Below, in pieces: positions 1 to 12,387 of a DNA stretch of 64,000 nt. The notes beneath the pieces are model-generated. The model was not told where the DNA came from and did no database searches. It was given only the letters and a program-made list of their open reading frames with translations. Source of the DNA: Uloborus plumipes (Eukaryota > Arthropoda > Arachnida > Araneae > Uloboridae); assembly GCA_038373865.1 (NCBI GenBank), contig JAXGGA010001166.1:102265-166264 (forward strand), written 5' to 3'. Each line of letters begins with the position of its first letter. Position 1 is the first letter of the stretch. The position numbers and the translations under genes are program-made.

Positions 1-507
1 TAAGAAACGACTCGAGACGGGGGTTTCCGGAGTGGTGTCGTCTGCTGTTTTCCCTCGTTGCCAGATGCCCTGATTGATAATGACAGATTACACGTTATGC
101 AGGAGCTAGTGAAAAGGCCCCTGTAATAATATGCCATTCAGTGGCTCTGCGAAGATATCCAAAACACCGCAAATGACAGAGAAACCACTTGTTTTTGTCG
201 GGATTTTTTTTTTTTGTCTCAGACGGTGGTTTTGATCGGGGCGGGAGCAGAGAAGATGAAACTCGCACTTTGTTGTGCGCAAGAAATTGTTTCTTTATTG
301 AGAAAAACATATAAACATGTTCCAATTATACGACAGAGCATTTTTTAAATTCACTCTTTTATTCATGTACTGCACAGTTTTAATAATAATATCATAATAA
401 CAATTATTATTATTAGTAACACCAATTATGAAAATGAAGGATGGCACTACGATGTAGTCACAAAGTCTCATACATTTTATCCTACTAATTGTTTATTTAT
501 ATTTTAA

Positions 508-773
508 CCCTACACTGCATAAGCGTTGCCAATTGGAAACATGGACTGTTTTTCTTATGGCCATGCATATTTTGCATAAGGCAACTTCCTTATGGCCATG
601 CATATTTTGCATAAGGCAACTCAAGCATAGAAAAGAAGTATTAAGTATCTTTAAAGCAAATATAACCATCTGTACTCCAAATTATTTTTTTAAAAATGTA
701 TTCCAATGTTTTTTTATCACACTAAAAAACATATATATGTCTTTCAAAGAACAAAAAATCATGCAGTGTAGGG
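508..773. mobile_element. TTAA-flanked MITE (piggyBac-type), family F
   Basis: The ends are inverted copies of CCCTACACTGCAT, and each is bordered by TTAA (504-507 and 774-777). A TTAA duplication next to CCC-type ends is the known signature of piggyBac elements. Inside, a 33-bp segment beginning TTATGGCCATGC is present twice in tandem (about 560-625). At 266 bp it is too short to encode a transposase. The ORF running through it is probably chance. Confidence 0.75.
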
Positions 774-1548
774 TTAAAGAGACACTTAGAACTTTTATAA
801 CATTCTATATTGCATTATTTCTCTTCCTGTTACATCTAGTATTCAGCTTCTCTCTGATTGGTGTAAGTGATAGTTTTTTAGGCAAAATAAAACGCATTGT
901 TGAATTGATGATATAGAAAAGGCTTTGATTAACAAATTTTGCCGAAATGTGTTAATCAAATTTGTTGCGAAAATCAAAGTACACATTTAAGAGTTATGAA
1001 AGACATCGGTATAAAATATTTTAAAATGCACAATGTTTGAAGAAAAACGAAAGAGGAAATTTCTGAAATCTGTAAATGGTTTTTAAAATAAATAAATAAA
1101 TAAATAAAAGAGCATTTTTGGAGAAAAAAAAATATTTCTAACCTAAAATGAAACTTGTAACCATATTGTTTTTTTTTTTTTTTTTTTTTAATGTACAGAT
1201 AAAAATGTTCCTTTATTCTGATTCATAAACTTGATAAGTTTTTAAATTGGTCTGTTATGCAGTAAGCTGTGCAATAATGCTTTTTTTTTTTTTTGTTAAT
1301 CATGAATATAAATATCCGAAGTATAAGATAAAATTGTCAAATAAAAGGACATTTAATGGATAAATAAGTGTATACTTGAAAAGTTTAAGACATTGCAAAA
1401 AAAAAAAAAAGTTTAATTATGAGGTAAGTTGAAAAAAGAAATTAACTTCGAGGTGCCCAGTTGCCAATAGTTTTTATCTCAAACTCTAAGGAAATTGATC
1501 AGATGTCTCGTCGATTTATTTTTTCATCCTAAAAATATTCTGTCTTAA

Positions 1549-2076
1549 CCCATTTATGCCCAGTGTCCTAAAAACGGGACTCTTGTTAGTTACTGCATAC
1601 AAAAACCCGTAATGGGTATATCATTTTACTAAAGCTATTTTTCCCAAGTCAAATAGTCCTTCTTCTTGAGAAAACCAGTTAGAGCCACTATTTAGACATC
1701 AGAGTTTATTTATTGACAGATATTTTCAGACAAATCAGTCAAGCAATGATCCAGCATGGGTAGCCACAGAATGTAAGTTCTTTTTGCAACCTTTTTTTTC
1801 ATAAACTCAAACTATTTTAAATGATTTACTTAAAATTGATCACAAGATGCCTTCTGTACTGTTAATTTGCAAGAGTACAGTCAAGTAAGGTCGTATTTTG
1901 CTCACATATCAGCAAAATGTCCCATAAACAGGACGTTGAATAACTTAATAAATATGTCAACGGCGAACTATTTTAAGCCTAAAATGTATGTAAACCATTC
2001 CAAGTAAGACTTTTAAGCAGATAAAAATTGAAAAAAATTGTGAAAAAAAAAAAAAAAAAACTTGGGCATAAATGGG
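1549..2076 (+). mobile_element. TTAA-flanked MITE (piggyBac-type), family A copy 1
   Basis: The left end reads TTAA then CCCATTTATGCCCAG. The right end reads CTTGGGCATAAATGGG then TTAC, a one-base decay of TTAA. Just inside the left end is a small hairpin (GTCC, loop, GGGAC). The 528-bp length and internal sequence match copies at 33970, 36086, 36803 and 40523. No coding sequence is visible. The right end is preceded by a poly-A run. Confidence 0.85.
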
Positions 2077-2084
2077 TTACGCAG

Positions 2085-2310
2085 TGAGTAACCGCCTCTA
2101 AGCCAGGGCTAAGGCAGAGAAACATGCAATACACCACCAGCTAGTTTATTCCATTCATGGACTGCGTGGACTCTTTGCTCTATAAGAGGATTTTTGCCTC
2201 CTGCTCGCTTAATTCCTATTCCGTGCTGATGAGTGCATAATAGTACGAAACTGCAGTCCATGGATGGAACAAACAAGCTGGTGGTGTATTGCATATTCCT
2301 GTCTTGTCTG
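2085..2310. repeat. SINE-like dispersed repeat, inverted pair
   Basis: A segment starting CATGCAATACACCACCAGCT (2124-2166) returns in inverse orientation at 2252-2294, so the region folds into a hairpin. The sequence GCTGATGAG, a short variable gap, then GAAACTGCAGTCCATGGAT lies at 2226-2270. The same core occurs near 4030-4104, 22028-22070 and 55697-55737. The outer part (AAGCCAGGGCTGAGGCAGAAA type) recurs at 25335-25375 and near 22148. Repeated occurrence with a conserved core suggests a SINE, but no Pol III promoter was recognised. Confidence 0.55.
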
Positions 2311-2940
2311 ATTTTTTAGAGCCCCGGCTGTTTCAAGGATATCAAGAAAAAAAAAAGATTTACCATGTGCAGGTGCACGCTGGTTACACGCCAAAAGTTA
2401 TCACGGTAAAAGAGAAAGTTTCTCTCCCTTTCAGCCTCGTGTCGAAATTGGAAAAGTGTGGGAGACTGGTGGAGCCATCTCTCAATAGCTAAGCCAGTTA
2501 TCATTGCTTTGCATAAAAGGGAATTTATGATCACTTCCTAACTGCTCTTAACAAATGGAGATGAATTTCGTGACATGTAAATGGGAGAATGCGGGAAAGG
2601 CAAGTACTCCAACGTGTTCACTATTGATAAATACAAAAGCGGGATATTAAGCAGTAAGTTACAGCCCTTTAGCCAGTAATAAGTAACTATGTGTGTAACT
2701 ACATGTAAGATATCAAAAGCCTGGTTATGCCAAGTGTAGACTGCATTTTCGTTTTAATTGGAAATAATAAATCAGGATTAGACAGTAACGGACATGGAGA
2801 GACAAATCTTGCAATAGAAGCTAATAGTGTCAATACCTTAATTTATCAGTTGAATAGTACCATTGGTGCGGTCTCTCGCTGGTGTGCTAATTTTACTTTA
2901 GCTATAAGACTGCTTGTCATTCTTAACTTCTACTTAGAAC

Positions 2941-4015
2941 CCCTATAGAGGTCAGGCCGACTTATCCGACATTTTGGTTCCAAGACGGCTTCGGATCCAA
3001 CCTCGTTTAAAGTATTTGAAAATTCGTTAGTATAATCAATGGTAGATATATCGTCAAAATACGCCACATTGAGTAAATCTAGTAAGATAACTGAATTCTC
3101 AAAGGAAATACTAGCTTATGAGGAAATATTTCCGGTAAAGAAACCCATTTTCATCCTTGTTGCATGTCTACAATTTAAATGAATGAAATATCCTCATTTT
3201 ATTAGTTGGAACAGTTAAACTTCAATTAGGTCAGCCATCTGAAGTTTATATACAGGGTGTCCACTCCTACCGTGGACCAATAGCTAATTTCTAAACCGTT
3301 AGAGATACGCATATAGTTCATTTAGGAAAAAATCTCCAAATTACGAAAGGAATTTTGGGTCTATTCAATGTTTTTCAAAAAATCAAATTTTGAAAGAGTT
3401 ACGAAATTTGAATTTTTATACAGCCCCCCAGTTCTATCAATCATACTTAGTAAAACATTCTTGACACTGTAACGTTTAAAACTAAAAAAAAATCACTGTT
3501 CTACCACAAAAATTGACCGAGTTATGACGTTTTGAAAAATCAAGATTTTGCATTATTTCATGACCTCATCGAGAGATCGCTTAAGAGACCGTATGCAAAA
3601 TCATTCAAAATCTTGATTTTTCAAAACGTCATAACTCGGTCAATTTTTGTCGTAGAACAGTGATTTTTTTTTAGTTTTAAACGTTACAGTGTCAAGAATG
3701 TTTTACTAAGTATGATTGATAGAACTGGGGGGCTGTATAAAAATTCAAATTTCGTAACTCTTTCAAAATTTGATTTTTTGAAAAACATTGAATAGACCCA
3801 AAATTCCTTTCGCAATTTGGAGATTTTTTCCTAAATGAACTATATGCTTATCTCTAACGGTTTAGAAATTAGCCATTGGTCCACGATAGGAGTGGACACC
3901 CGTTATATAGCACCAGTTTTCTTCAACGCAGTTTTTGTACACATACCAGTGGAACCACACGTGTTGTTTTGGAACCAAAATGTCGGATAAGTCAGCTCCC
4001 CTTATATAGGGGCCT
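2941..4015. mobile_element. DNA transposon remnant carrying a nested foldback element
   Basis: The ends are inverted around GACTTATCCGACATTTTGG, at about 2957-2983 on the left and 3975-3999 on the right. Outside that, both ends carry CCCCTATA-type sequence. About 650 bp of the interior is a separate foldback element at 3253-3902, so the original element was only about 420 bp. No clean target duplication was found. Confidence 0.5.
3253..3902. mobile_element. Foldback MITE, CAGGGTGTCC family, copy 1 (TA-flanked)
   Basis: Two arms of about 300 bp are near-perfect inverted copies around a spacer of roughly 40 bp near 3575. The left terminus is CAGGGTGTCCACTCC after TA. The right terminus is slightly decayed (GGACACCCG). 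The copy at 47115-47765 keeps both ends. TA flanks and CAGGG ends fit a Tc1/mariner-mobilised non-autonomous element. It is nested in the element at 2941-4015. Confidence 0.8.
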
Positions 4016-4105
4016 TACTTTCATTAGAGGATTTCTGCCTCAAGAGTTACTGTACATTCCAGACGGTTGAGTTCTAATAAGAAAGAAACTGCATTCTCTG
4101 GATGG
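4010..4105. repeat. Decayed copy of the SINE-like core repeat
   Basis: The sequence GAGGATTTCTGCCTC, a gap, then GAAACTGCATTCTCTGGAT matches the conserved core of the copies at 2185-2275, 21976-22080 and 55650-55740, with several substitutions. Confidence 0.4.
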
Positions 4106-4895
4106 CCTTACCGATCTAGAGATGTTTTACAAAACATGAAATACTAATTGAATTAAAAAAGACGAGAAATTTACCACACGAAACATAAGTTGATTATTTT
4201 TCCATTCATTGAGAAATTTCATTCAGGATATTTTCTGTACCGTCAGAACCAGACTAACGTAAGTCCATTTCCGTAACTTTTCAGCAGAGGGCAAAAACGA
4301 TTGCCGAATACATGCAAAAGATGGGACTCGTGCTCTTTTCACGCTGCTAAATAATTGTGAAGGAATTCGTTTTCTAAAATAACGTTCTCATGGGTCGATG
4401 CGGAATAAGATTCTACATACAATGAAGCAATAATGTGAAAATCGCCATTTTTGGACTTACGTCCTTTTGGTTCTGAGGTACAGATTTTAAGATTCAGGCA
4501 GCTGTCAGGACTCCCGAAAAGAGCCCACTAAACGGGACTGGGCAACTCGAGATCAAAATTTCCATCGATCGGGCTCCGCATCATTTGCAAAAGCAAATCA
4601 TCTGTCCGATCCATTCACTTAGCGAGTGCCCGGCGATTACGGGACGGCACATCTCCTCATTTGTCACACGAGCATCAAAATTCGAGGATAACGAGACGGA
4701 GCAGTTGTATCGCAGACAGTCACGTTAAAACGATTGTCGCAGGGGGAGAGATAAGAGAGACATGTGACGTCATTCCCCCTCCTGAGAGCATTCCATAAAT
4801 CCACTGATATTACGAATGATCCACGGCGTAGGTTGGTTCTTTTGTTCTGATGAGAGTGACTTGTTATCAGACATCTTGTGTTTTAACATGCTAAA
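4106..4895. other. Non-repetitive stretch with a CRE-bearing island
   Basis: No gene or transposon end is recognisable. Around 4560-4800 the base composition is less AT-rich. A perfect CRE palindrome TGACGTCA lies at 4765-4772, just after GGGGGAGAGATAAGAG, which contains a GATA-type site. A similar combination occurs at 7729-7787. This could be a regulatory element or an untranslated region. No transcript evidence is visible. Confidence 0.3.
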
Positions 4896-5099
4896 AGCAG
4901 GGCTGCGGAGTCGAAGGCCTTTAAATTCTAAGGGTCGGAATCTGAGTCTGAGTCAGACCAATTTCGTGGTAAAGGAGTTGGAGTTGCAGTCGAATGCTCC
5001 AAAATCTCCCGAGTTAGTAGTTTTCCCTCCATCCCTGGTTTTAGGAGGGCTATGGAAAAATGGCCATGACTTGGGGTAAAGGACAGTTAAAAAAATCTT

Positions 5100-5790
5100 A
5101 ATCACAAAGGGAAAAATCATTACTGGAAAAAAAAAAATATTGAGAAAAGGAAATATTTTTAACGTTTAAACGATGATATCAGGCGAATTGCGAAAGTATG
5201 CTTATGATGAGGGAAATAGTTAAAAGAGAGCGAAAACCAAATGTTTTCGCTCCAAGTTCAAGCATAATGAATAAATGACTATGACAAAAATCTGGTTGAA
5301 TGGAAAATGACTGGGAAAAATCATGTAGCACCAAGAAAGAAGTCTTATGTAAAAGTGGGAAAATGGTTAAGAGAGAATTTCTTATCAATACAGAAAAATG
5401 TACGAGGAAATGTGGGAAAAAGCTTATGACCAGGAGAAAATTTTGCACTTTGAGAGAAAATATGTAATAATTAAGGGGCAAGCAAATAAATAAATGACGA
5501 TTATGAAAATCTCAAAGAGGAATGAAAAATGACTCATGGAAAATCATAAAAACTGCAGAAAACAGCTGATAGAGAGAAAAAAAATAAGGAAAATGTTCAA
5601 TAAATTCAGAAAAATGTATGAAGAAATATGGGTAAATGCTTTTGGCTTTAAGATAAATTATTGAAATGGATAGAAAATGTATAATGACTTCTAGGAATAA
5701 CGAATAAATGACATTGAAGAAAATCCCAATGTTAAATGAAAATTATACTGAATGAAAGGAAAATAATGATGGATTGTTCATTCATGCTTC
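5100..5790. repeat. Degenerate tandem repeat, period about 215 bp
   Basis: ATAAATGAC-type anchors recur at about 5271, 5490 and 5704. A second anchor, GAAAAATGTACGAGGAAAT and its variant, recurs at about 5393 and 5609. The units are strongly diverged and rich in GAAAAT words. No ORF is credible here. Confidence 0.45.
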
Positions 5791-8700
5791 CGACTAAGAG
5801 TAACTAACGTATAGGAATTAAAGAACGTAAAAAAAAAATGTGAGAAAAGAATAAAACGGCTGCAAAAGAAACGCAAACGGCATTCATCTCAAGTCCAAAA
5901 ATTGGCAGATACAGTAGATGTTGTCAATTTAAGCTTTCAAATCGTTAAAAAGTATTGCTGAATATCCTCTTAACAGACCTCGAATTCGTACAGTAAGTGT
6001 ATTCATGTAATTTTTTTTCGCTAACTGTAATGTCTTATTCGTTACAGCAGTGGCGATTTTACCAAGTCGCTAATGTAATAATAACGAAAGGCCCAATGAT
6101 CATAGAGGCTTCAAAGTAAGTGCAAAAGTACAAAAATGCACATAACTGTTTTACATAATTCTGTGATACGTATAGGGACCCTCTAAAATGCATTTCGGAG
6201 GGCCCCTAAACCTGTAAATCCACCGCTTTAGTGCTTTATTAATGTGATAATGTGAAGTTAATAATGACTTTAGTCAAAACACGGACGAAATGGTGTAAAA
6301 TTCAACCCCTGATTCTCTTAAATAAACAATGTATATTGTATACTACCAACCTGTAGAAACATCTCATGCGTCGACACCCTTTGCTGCTCCTCCATTGATC
6401 TTAGATTCAATCACCAATGACATTTACAAGATCTTTACTACGCCCAAATCGCTTAACCGTAATACAATTCTACGAACGAAAACATTAAGGACAGCCAAGC
6501 AAAATTCTCTTTTGACCAAGTACTATACAGCAATCTTTCCTTCTAAGAATTCTCATTTACGTCGCAACAAAAGTGAGAAATGTCCAGAGAACGTGCTGGA
6601 TTTTTTTTTACAAAGATGCAATCATGGAAAACATTTTTCGCTCTGACAACAATGCAAATTTCTTCGAAAAAAAAAAAATAATAATTCCAGTAAAATAGTA
6701 GTGTTGTGTCATGTTTATACGTCAAGTCTCTATGGCACGAAATTTGCATTTAAAAACTCGTACATTAGTGTGCTACTAGACCTATTTGCAATTGATGAGA
6801 AGGTATAACGTATATGTTGTAGTCACACCCGTGATGAAAAAGAATCATGTTTTATTAATAAATTATTTTTGATACTTTATATGTCTCATGCACAGATCAT
6901 ATGACTTAAAATGATTAAACCTAGCACTTAGCGTAATAAACAGTATTTTGTAAAAGAAAAAATGTTTCGGTATAGAATTTTTTTTTCTTTCTGTGTGAAA
7001 CTACAGAGTGTGAATACGATGAACTTCACAATGCAGCAAAAAACATCAATATCTTTACTGATACCTCGTGAAATACCTGAAGCAGTTTTCATCTAAAACT
7101 TTTTATTAAATCTCTCTAATTTCAGTGAGCCTGTTGAAAACTGAAAGAAATGCTGAATAACTTTTCGAAAGCAAGTCAAAAAGTAGGGCTACAAGTCGCA
7201 TATTTATGGTAAGTTCTGATTTTTTCTATTTGGAATGAGGAAACTTTTGAAAAATAACTTCGTAAATTGACTAAAAAGTAGGGTGGGAATAAATGATGAA
7301 TATGAACGTTATTCTCGGAAATTCACCAATTTTATCTTTTAATTTCTTATTAGCGTTTGGCTATTTTTATATATTTTTTTGATAAAAGCTTAGTTAAAAG
7401 CAAACACCCACTTAATTTAAGTAGTGAATTGGGGGTTTCATCCCCCCCCCCTTTTTTTTCTTTTGACTCTTCCATGATGACATTTCACAACGTTGACTTC
7501 AGAAACTTGTTCTCCAAAATGTCATCATTGTGACGACCTGCATCTTAAATAGGGGCTTGCTACGATAACTAAAAAGGCTCAGACAACTTCCATATCAGTC
7601 TTCCTCTTAGAATTAAGAGTGGGGGAGAGAGGGTGATAAGTAGAGACGTTCGAATATAAGAGTGTCCCTTCTAATGGAACCCTCGACATCTGTTCGTTTA
7701 AGATTCATTTTGTAGAAGTGCATCCAAGTCCCGCTTATCTCCCCCTTCGAAAGAGGGGTCGCTGTTTCGTCTCGCTTTATGACGTCATTAGACAGAGACG
7801 AGGAAGATTGCATAAGGATGGACGATGAGCATTAAAAGTCAATTTGTGAGAAATTTAAAGATGCGGGCGCAAGAGCTATTCGCGAGCACTCATTCTAAGT
7901 ATTGAAAACTCGATAATGGTACGCTCACAGCTTTTTAGTCTTATAAAAACTAATGGAACATGCATTGCAATTATTGTTCTTCGTTGTATTGTTCCTTCTT
8001 TAATAGTTCACAGCCTAGTTTCTTTTAAACAATTGATACCTTGGGGACCTTCGATTATTTTATTTACAATATCTTGTACACTTCCTCGGGGAAATAGGAC
8101 AATTAAAAATCAACACTACCGTGAGCAGGTAAGCATCAGTATCTAAATTTTTCGTTATCTACTTTCGTTTTATTTTTTCTGTCATCTATTTTACTTGAGC
8201 TTTATAGTCAAAATGTGCTAGTTTGATATCTAATTCTATGTGCTTGCTTGATATCTGTTTTCTATCTACTAACAAAGAACGAGAATAACGCCATATTCCC
8301 ACATTTTACAAGTGTTTTTTAGAGAATTAAAAACGTGTTTCTGCAAATATCGCTAGGGGTTAAGGTTATTATAAAATTAGCATAGCTATAAGTGATTTCA
8401 TTGGAATTTTAAGGGGTTCAACATGTTTTCTATGCCGAATCTGAGGATCTAATGTAACCTTACAAAAATAAAAGAACGTAAAACAGCATATTAAGACACC
8501 TGCTTATTTGTACATTAATACATTATTTTATATTCATTTTTTTCATGTTTCAAGCACAAAGGTACTTCTTTATTTTTATGTAACTACTTTTTATTCCACA
8601 TAGGTCATGATGAAAGGATACATGTTGTTAATTTTAGAAAACATGAAGTCATGGTATTTTGGACGTGAAAAAAAGAAGAACGTCTGAATGTCAATATTTA

Positions 8701-9700
8701 CCAGAGGTACCAGTCTTTCACAATAACATGGATTACAACATTTAGTAAACAAAAATATACATCATGTACAAGTTTCCATTCCTTTAGTGTTAAAAATCAA
8801 GCAAGTCACACTCTGCTTGATTAATGCAATTCGGAACCGATAATATGAAGACGCTTCTCCATAAAAGAAATATATTTTTTTTGTCTGTATGCATCTATTC
8901 CATGGAAGTGCAATTCTGTTTCTCTTTCCCAAAAACTCAGGATACCATAACATAACGATCGTCTTTTACTTTTTCTCCTTCAAGAATCCCCCTCAGCCTG
9001 TCTCCGTCATTTATACGACACCGCGCATGGGATGCAAAGAGAAGGAAGGACAAAAAATGTTACATTTCCTGAGCAGAGAGGGATATCAGACAAAAAATAT
9101 GAGTACTCAACAACCTTCACACGTCATTTACCCCTATTTAAACATCGATTTTTTCTCCAAATCATTCGTCCAGAATTCTTCCCTTTTTTCCATCCACGAT
9201 CCTCTTTCACGCATGACGTGGAATCACGAATGAGAATCATTAAGGGATGCTCTGGTATTTTTTTTAACACTATCAGTTCACCAGTAATCGGATATTCCAT
9301 AAACTGTTAAAATCTGAATGTAATTTGTAGGTTGAGAGGAGGGGTGGGGTGGAAGGAGTAGAGAAAAATATGAAATATCGTCCTTAAAAAAAGCTAGCAA
9401 AGATAATGATGGTGATGATGATAAAATATAATAAAAAAGCACTAATGAGAAAAATGCAATTAAATATTTTCCCGAGTAATTAAATCCAGGCATTTTTCGA
9501 CAGAATTGGTTGCAAGGAATTCGAAATTTTTCTGCGCCAATGGGCTTTAACGAACTTCGGTTGCTATAAAATATTGCAAATAAATAGTTATGTAATGAGC
9601 AGGCGTAAAAACATGTTTTTTAATTCATGGTTTTTTTCATGTTTTGCTCAGGTAGAAAACAATTTTTTTTAACCCTATAACTTTGAAACTCTTGAGATTA
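5791..9700. other. Long AT-rich stretch without recognised genes
   Basis: No domain, splice-bounded exon or transposon terminus was recognised. Two islands stand out. At 7610-7900 there is a CRE palindrome (7780-7787) and, on the minus strand, GGGGGAGATAAG (about 7731-7745). At 8980-9310 a block resembles 16287-16500. A 76-codon ORF at 7916-8146 ends close to a GTAAGC, which could be a splice donor, but nothing else supports it. Confidence 0.3.
9115..9310 (+). other. Paralogous block A (matches 16287-16500)
   Basis: From CACACGTCATTT through TATTTAAACATCGATTTTT and CGTCCAGAATT to the AATCGGATATTC region, this segment is colinear with 16287-16500. The two share several exact words of 12-19 bases with small gaps between. 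Function is unknown. It could be a duplicated conserved non-coding element or a decayed low-copy repeat. Confidence 0.5.
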
Positions 9701-9814
9701 TCTTACGAATGTTTAATAAACATTATTTTCCATGTCCTTTTTCTCGCAACATTAATGTCTGTTAGTGTGAAAACAATTACTATATGTAGGGTAAAATAGG
9801 GTAAGACGACGAAC

Positions 9815-9940
9815 TACTACGAAAACACTACTGAACATTCATTCGGCGGTGAGCAAAATCAAAATTTAGACTCAAATTTGAGTGATTTTTTTTTTCACAA
9901 TACTTCCTTTACTACGTAAAAGGAAGTAACAAGAAGTTCT
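9815..9940 (-). repeat. Fragment of the ACTTCCTTTTACGT repeat family
   Basis: The segment with ACTGAACATTCATTCGG, a poly-T tract and TACTTCCTTTACTACGTAA matches one end of the repeats at 60665-61434 and 53655-54392. Only about 125 bp of that end is present. Confidence 0.5.
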
Positions 9941-10687
9941 GTCAAGAACTAAACGAGCCTACTTTCCCGTACATCGACATCGGCATTGTAGCATCTGATC
10001 AATATTCTCTTGATTATCTGAAACTAAAAATTATGTCAAACATATCTTTTTGCACTTAAAGCTGATTTCTGAAAGCAAAATATACCCCTCTCATCAGATA
10101 AAATAGACACGTAAAAAGTAAATAAACGAGTCAATAAAATTTTGTCGCACCTTTTAAAGAATGTAACTGTTATAGTTCTTCCGTAGAAAAATTCCACAAT
10201 CGTTTTCAAAAGAAAAAAAAATAAATAAATAAAATAAAAGTACAAAGAACTTCAAAACACATTTTATCAAAGAAAGAAAAAAAACTCGTTCGTTAATAAA
10301 ATGTCTTGAATTTCATTTTTAATCCGTTGCCAGTTGTTAAATATAAATAAGGAATAAAATGCTCTCGTGAATGAAAAATTTTTGTTAACAAAAAAAACAA
10401 TCGTCTGATAAAAAAAAAAATAATAATTTAAACAAAACAAATAAATAAATAAACAAAAAATCGTCTGCCCAGTCAGTCATTTTTTCTGAGCCTGCATTTC
10501 CGCCATGTTTGCGGAGTCGGAGTCGGAATCAGAGTCCTCACAGAAGATTATTCAGAAAAGTACTTTACAATACATTATTTATCAAAACCATTTTCTTACA
10601 AAGTTAGTTTGAAGGAAATCCGCCTTGAAGTTCAGAATCAACATTCAATTTAAATTTCTCCGTAGGCGCTTATGTTAAAATTTTTTC

Positions 10688-11550
10688 TGAACGGTTCATC
10701 ATTGAACGAAAAATGGTTCAAATTGAAAAGTGAAATATAGGAATGAGCCTCTCCGAGATCTTTCGAACAAAAAAAAGTTTATTCAGTTCGGACGGTTCAC
10801 TTAAAAGTCATTAGGTGGGGAAAGGTTGTTTGAACGGTTCAATGTTGAACGAAAAAAATGTTCAAATTGAAAATTTAAATACGGCACTGAAGCATCCTTG
10901 CCGAGATCTTATGAACAAAAAAAAGTTTGTTTAAATCGGACTGTTCATTCGAAAGTTATTAGGTGTGAGAGCTTGTTTGAACGGTTCAATGTTGAACGAA
11001 AACATGTTCAAATCGGAAATTTAAAAACGGGGATGAAGTATCCTTGCCGAGATCTTTCGAACGAAAAAAAGTTTGTTTTAATCGGACGGTTCACTCAAAA
11101 GTTATTAGGGGTGAGAGCTTGTTTGAACGGTTCAATGTTGAACGAAAAATTGTTCAAATCGGAAATTTAAAAACGGGAATGAAGTATTCTTGATAAGATC
11201 TTTCGAACAAAAAAAAGTTTATTCAATTCGGACGGTTCACTTAAAAGTTATTAGGTGGGAAAAGGTTGCTTGAACTGTTCAATGTTGAACGAAAAATTGT
11301 TCAAATCGGAAATGTAAATACGGGAATGAAGTATCCTTGATAATATCTTTCGAACAAAAAAAAGTTTGTTCAAATCGGACTGTTCATTAAAAAGTTAGTA
11401 TCGCCAGGCAGGTTGTTTGAACGGTTCAAAGTTGAACCAAAAATTGTTCAAATCGAAAAATCAAATATGGGAATGAGCTGTACTCGCCGAGATCTTTCCA
11501 ACAAAAAAAATTTTGTTCAAATCGGAATGTTCATTCAAAAGTTATTAGGG
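10688..11550 (+). repeat. Tandem repeat of about 147 bp, six units
   Basis: TGAACGGTTC or a close variant starts units at 10688, 10831, 10978, 11124, 11271 and 11418. The spacings are 143, 147, 146, 147 and 147 bp. Each unit carries ATGTTGAACGAAAA, then CGAGATCTTTCGAACAAAA, then GGACGGTTCAC. The array ends at a GACC microsatellite (about 11553-11585). ORFs of 90-94 codons across it come from the repeat and are not genes. Confidence 0.85.
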
Positions 11551-11552
11551 GG

Positions 11553-11585
11553 GGACAGACAGACCGACCGACCGACCGACCAACC
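11553..11585 (+). repeat. GACC/GACA microsatellite
   Basis: A run of GACAGACAGACCGACCGACC type closes the 147-bp tandem array directly, so the two probably belong to one repeat structure. Confidence 0.75.
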
Positions 11586-12387
11586 GACACACAAATTCCC
11601 CATCTCAATACCCTACTTTCAAATTTTTAATTTTTCGATATTTATTTCATTTTTTTTGTTTCTTTTTGACTTTTTTTTACTTGGCGATATTTTTTGAACT
11701 TGGCGATATTTTTTGGATTTGGCGACATTTTTTAGATGCATTAAGCCAATTTTAATGCTTTTTTCGTCTCTTTTATTTTTAACGGGAATGTAGGCTAAAA
11801 AACAGCTAAAAGTTAAATTTAAAGTCCTTTGAATAGTAGATATGATTTTTACTGACGGGTAGCAATAATATTAAATCAAAAGGTGTCTGTCAGACACGTG
11901 GTGTCTATTACTGGCAATTAATCACTAAGAATTATTTCATCAGATCCATCCAGTCGAGCTTTTTCCAATTGGGGAATTATTTGCGAGATATATAAAGGAA
12001 CGGCATGCTCCTAACGTGTTGTTTAAATTTTCGGATGGGAGAACTTGCAAGCCCTACTAAATTAATATTTCCTAAAGTATAATTCTTCTTTCTTAGTATT
12101 TTCTTTTAGCTATCCGTTCAGCATGAGCCGCTTCATTTAAATAATGCAATACAATTGGCAGTTAAGACATTGCTGGGACAAACGTTTCGTTATCTTCAAG
12201 TATTAACTAACATTACGATGTTAAAAAGCATCGAAGTTTGAAATCAAAGCATAAATCATAGTAATACATAGAAAAAAAAAACTGCATCAGTGATTCAAAA
12301 CATCGAAATTATAGGAAATATATGCACTCATAGTTACACTTGGTAATGGTACTCACGGGAAGAGAGAACGACTTTGCCGTGCTTATA

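Noticed and set aside
4897..5070. GGGCTGCGGAGTCGAAGG as the start of a hAT MITE
   Set aside because: The left end looks typical and a related GGAGTCGGAGTCGG is at about 10512, but no right end or target duplication was identified.
7916..8146. 76-codon ORF ending near a possible splice donor (GTAAGC)
   Set aside because: No recognisable domain, no acceptor, and composition typical of the AT-rich background.
9786..9840. TAGGGTAAAATAGGGTAAG as a transposon left end
   Set aside because: It resembles the GGGT...GGGG ends, but no inverted partner was found downstream.
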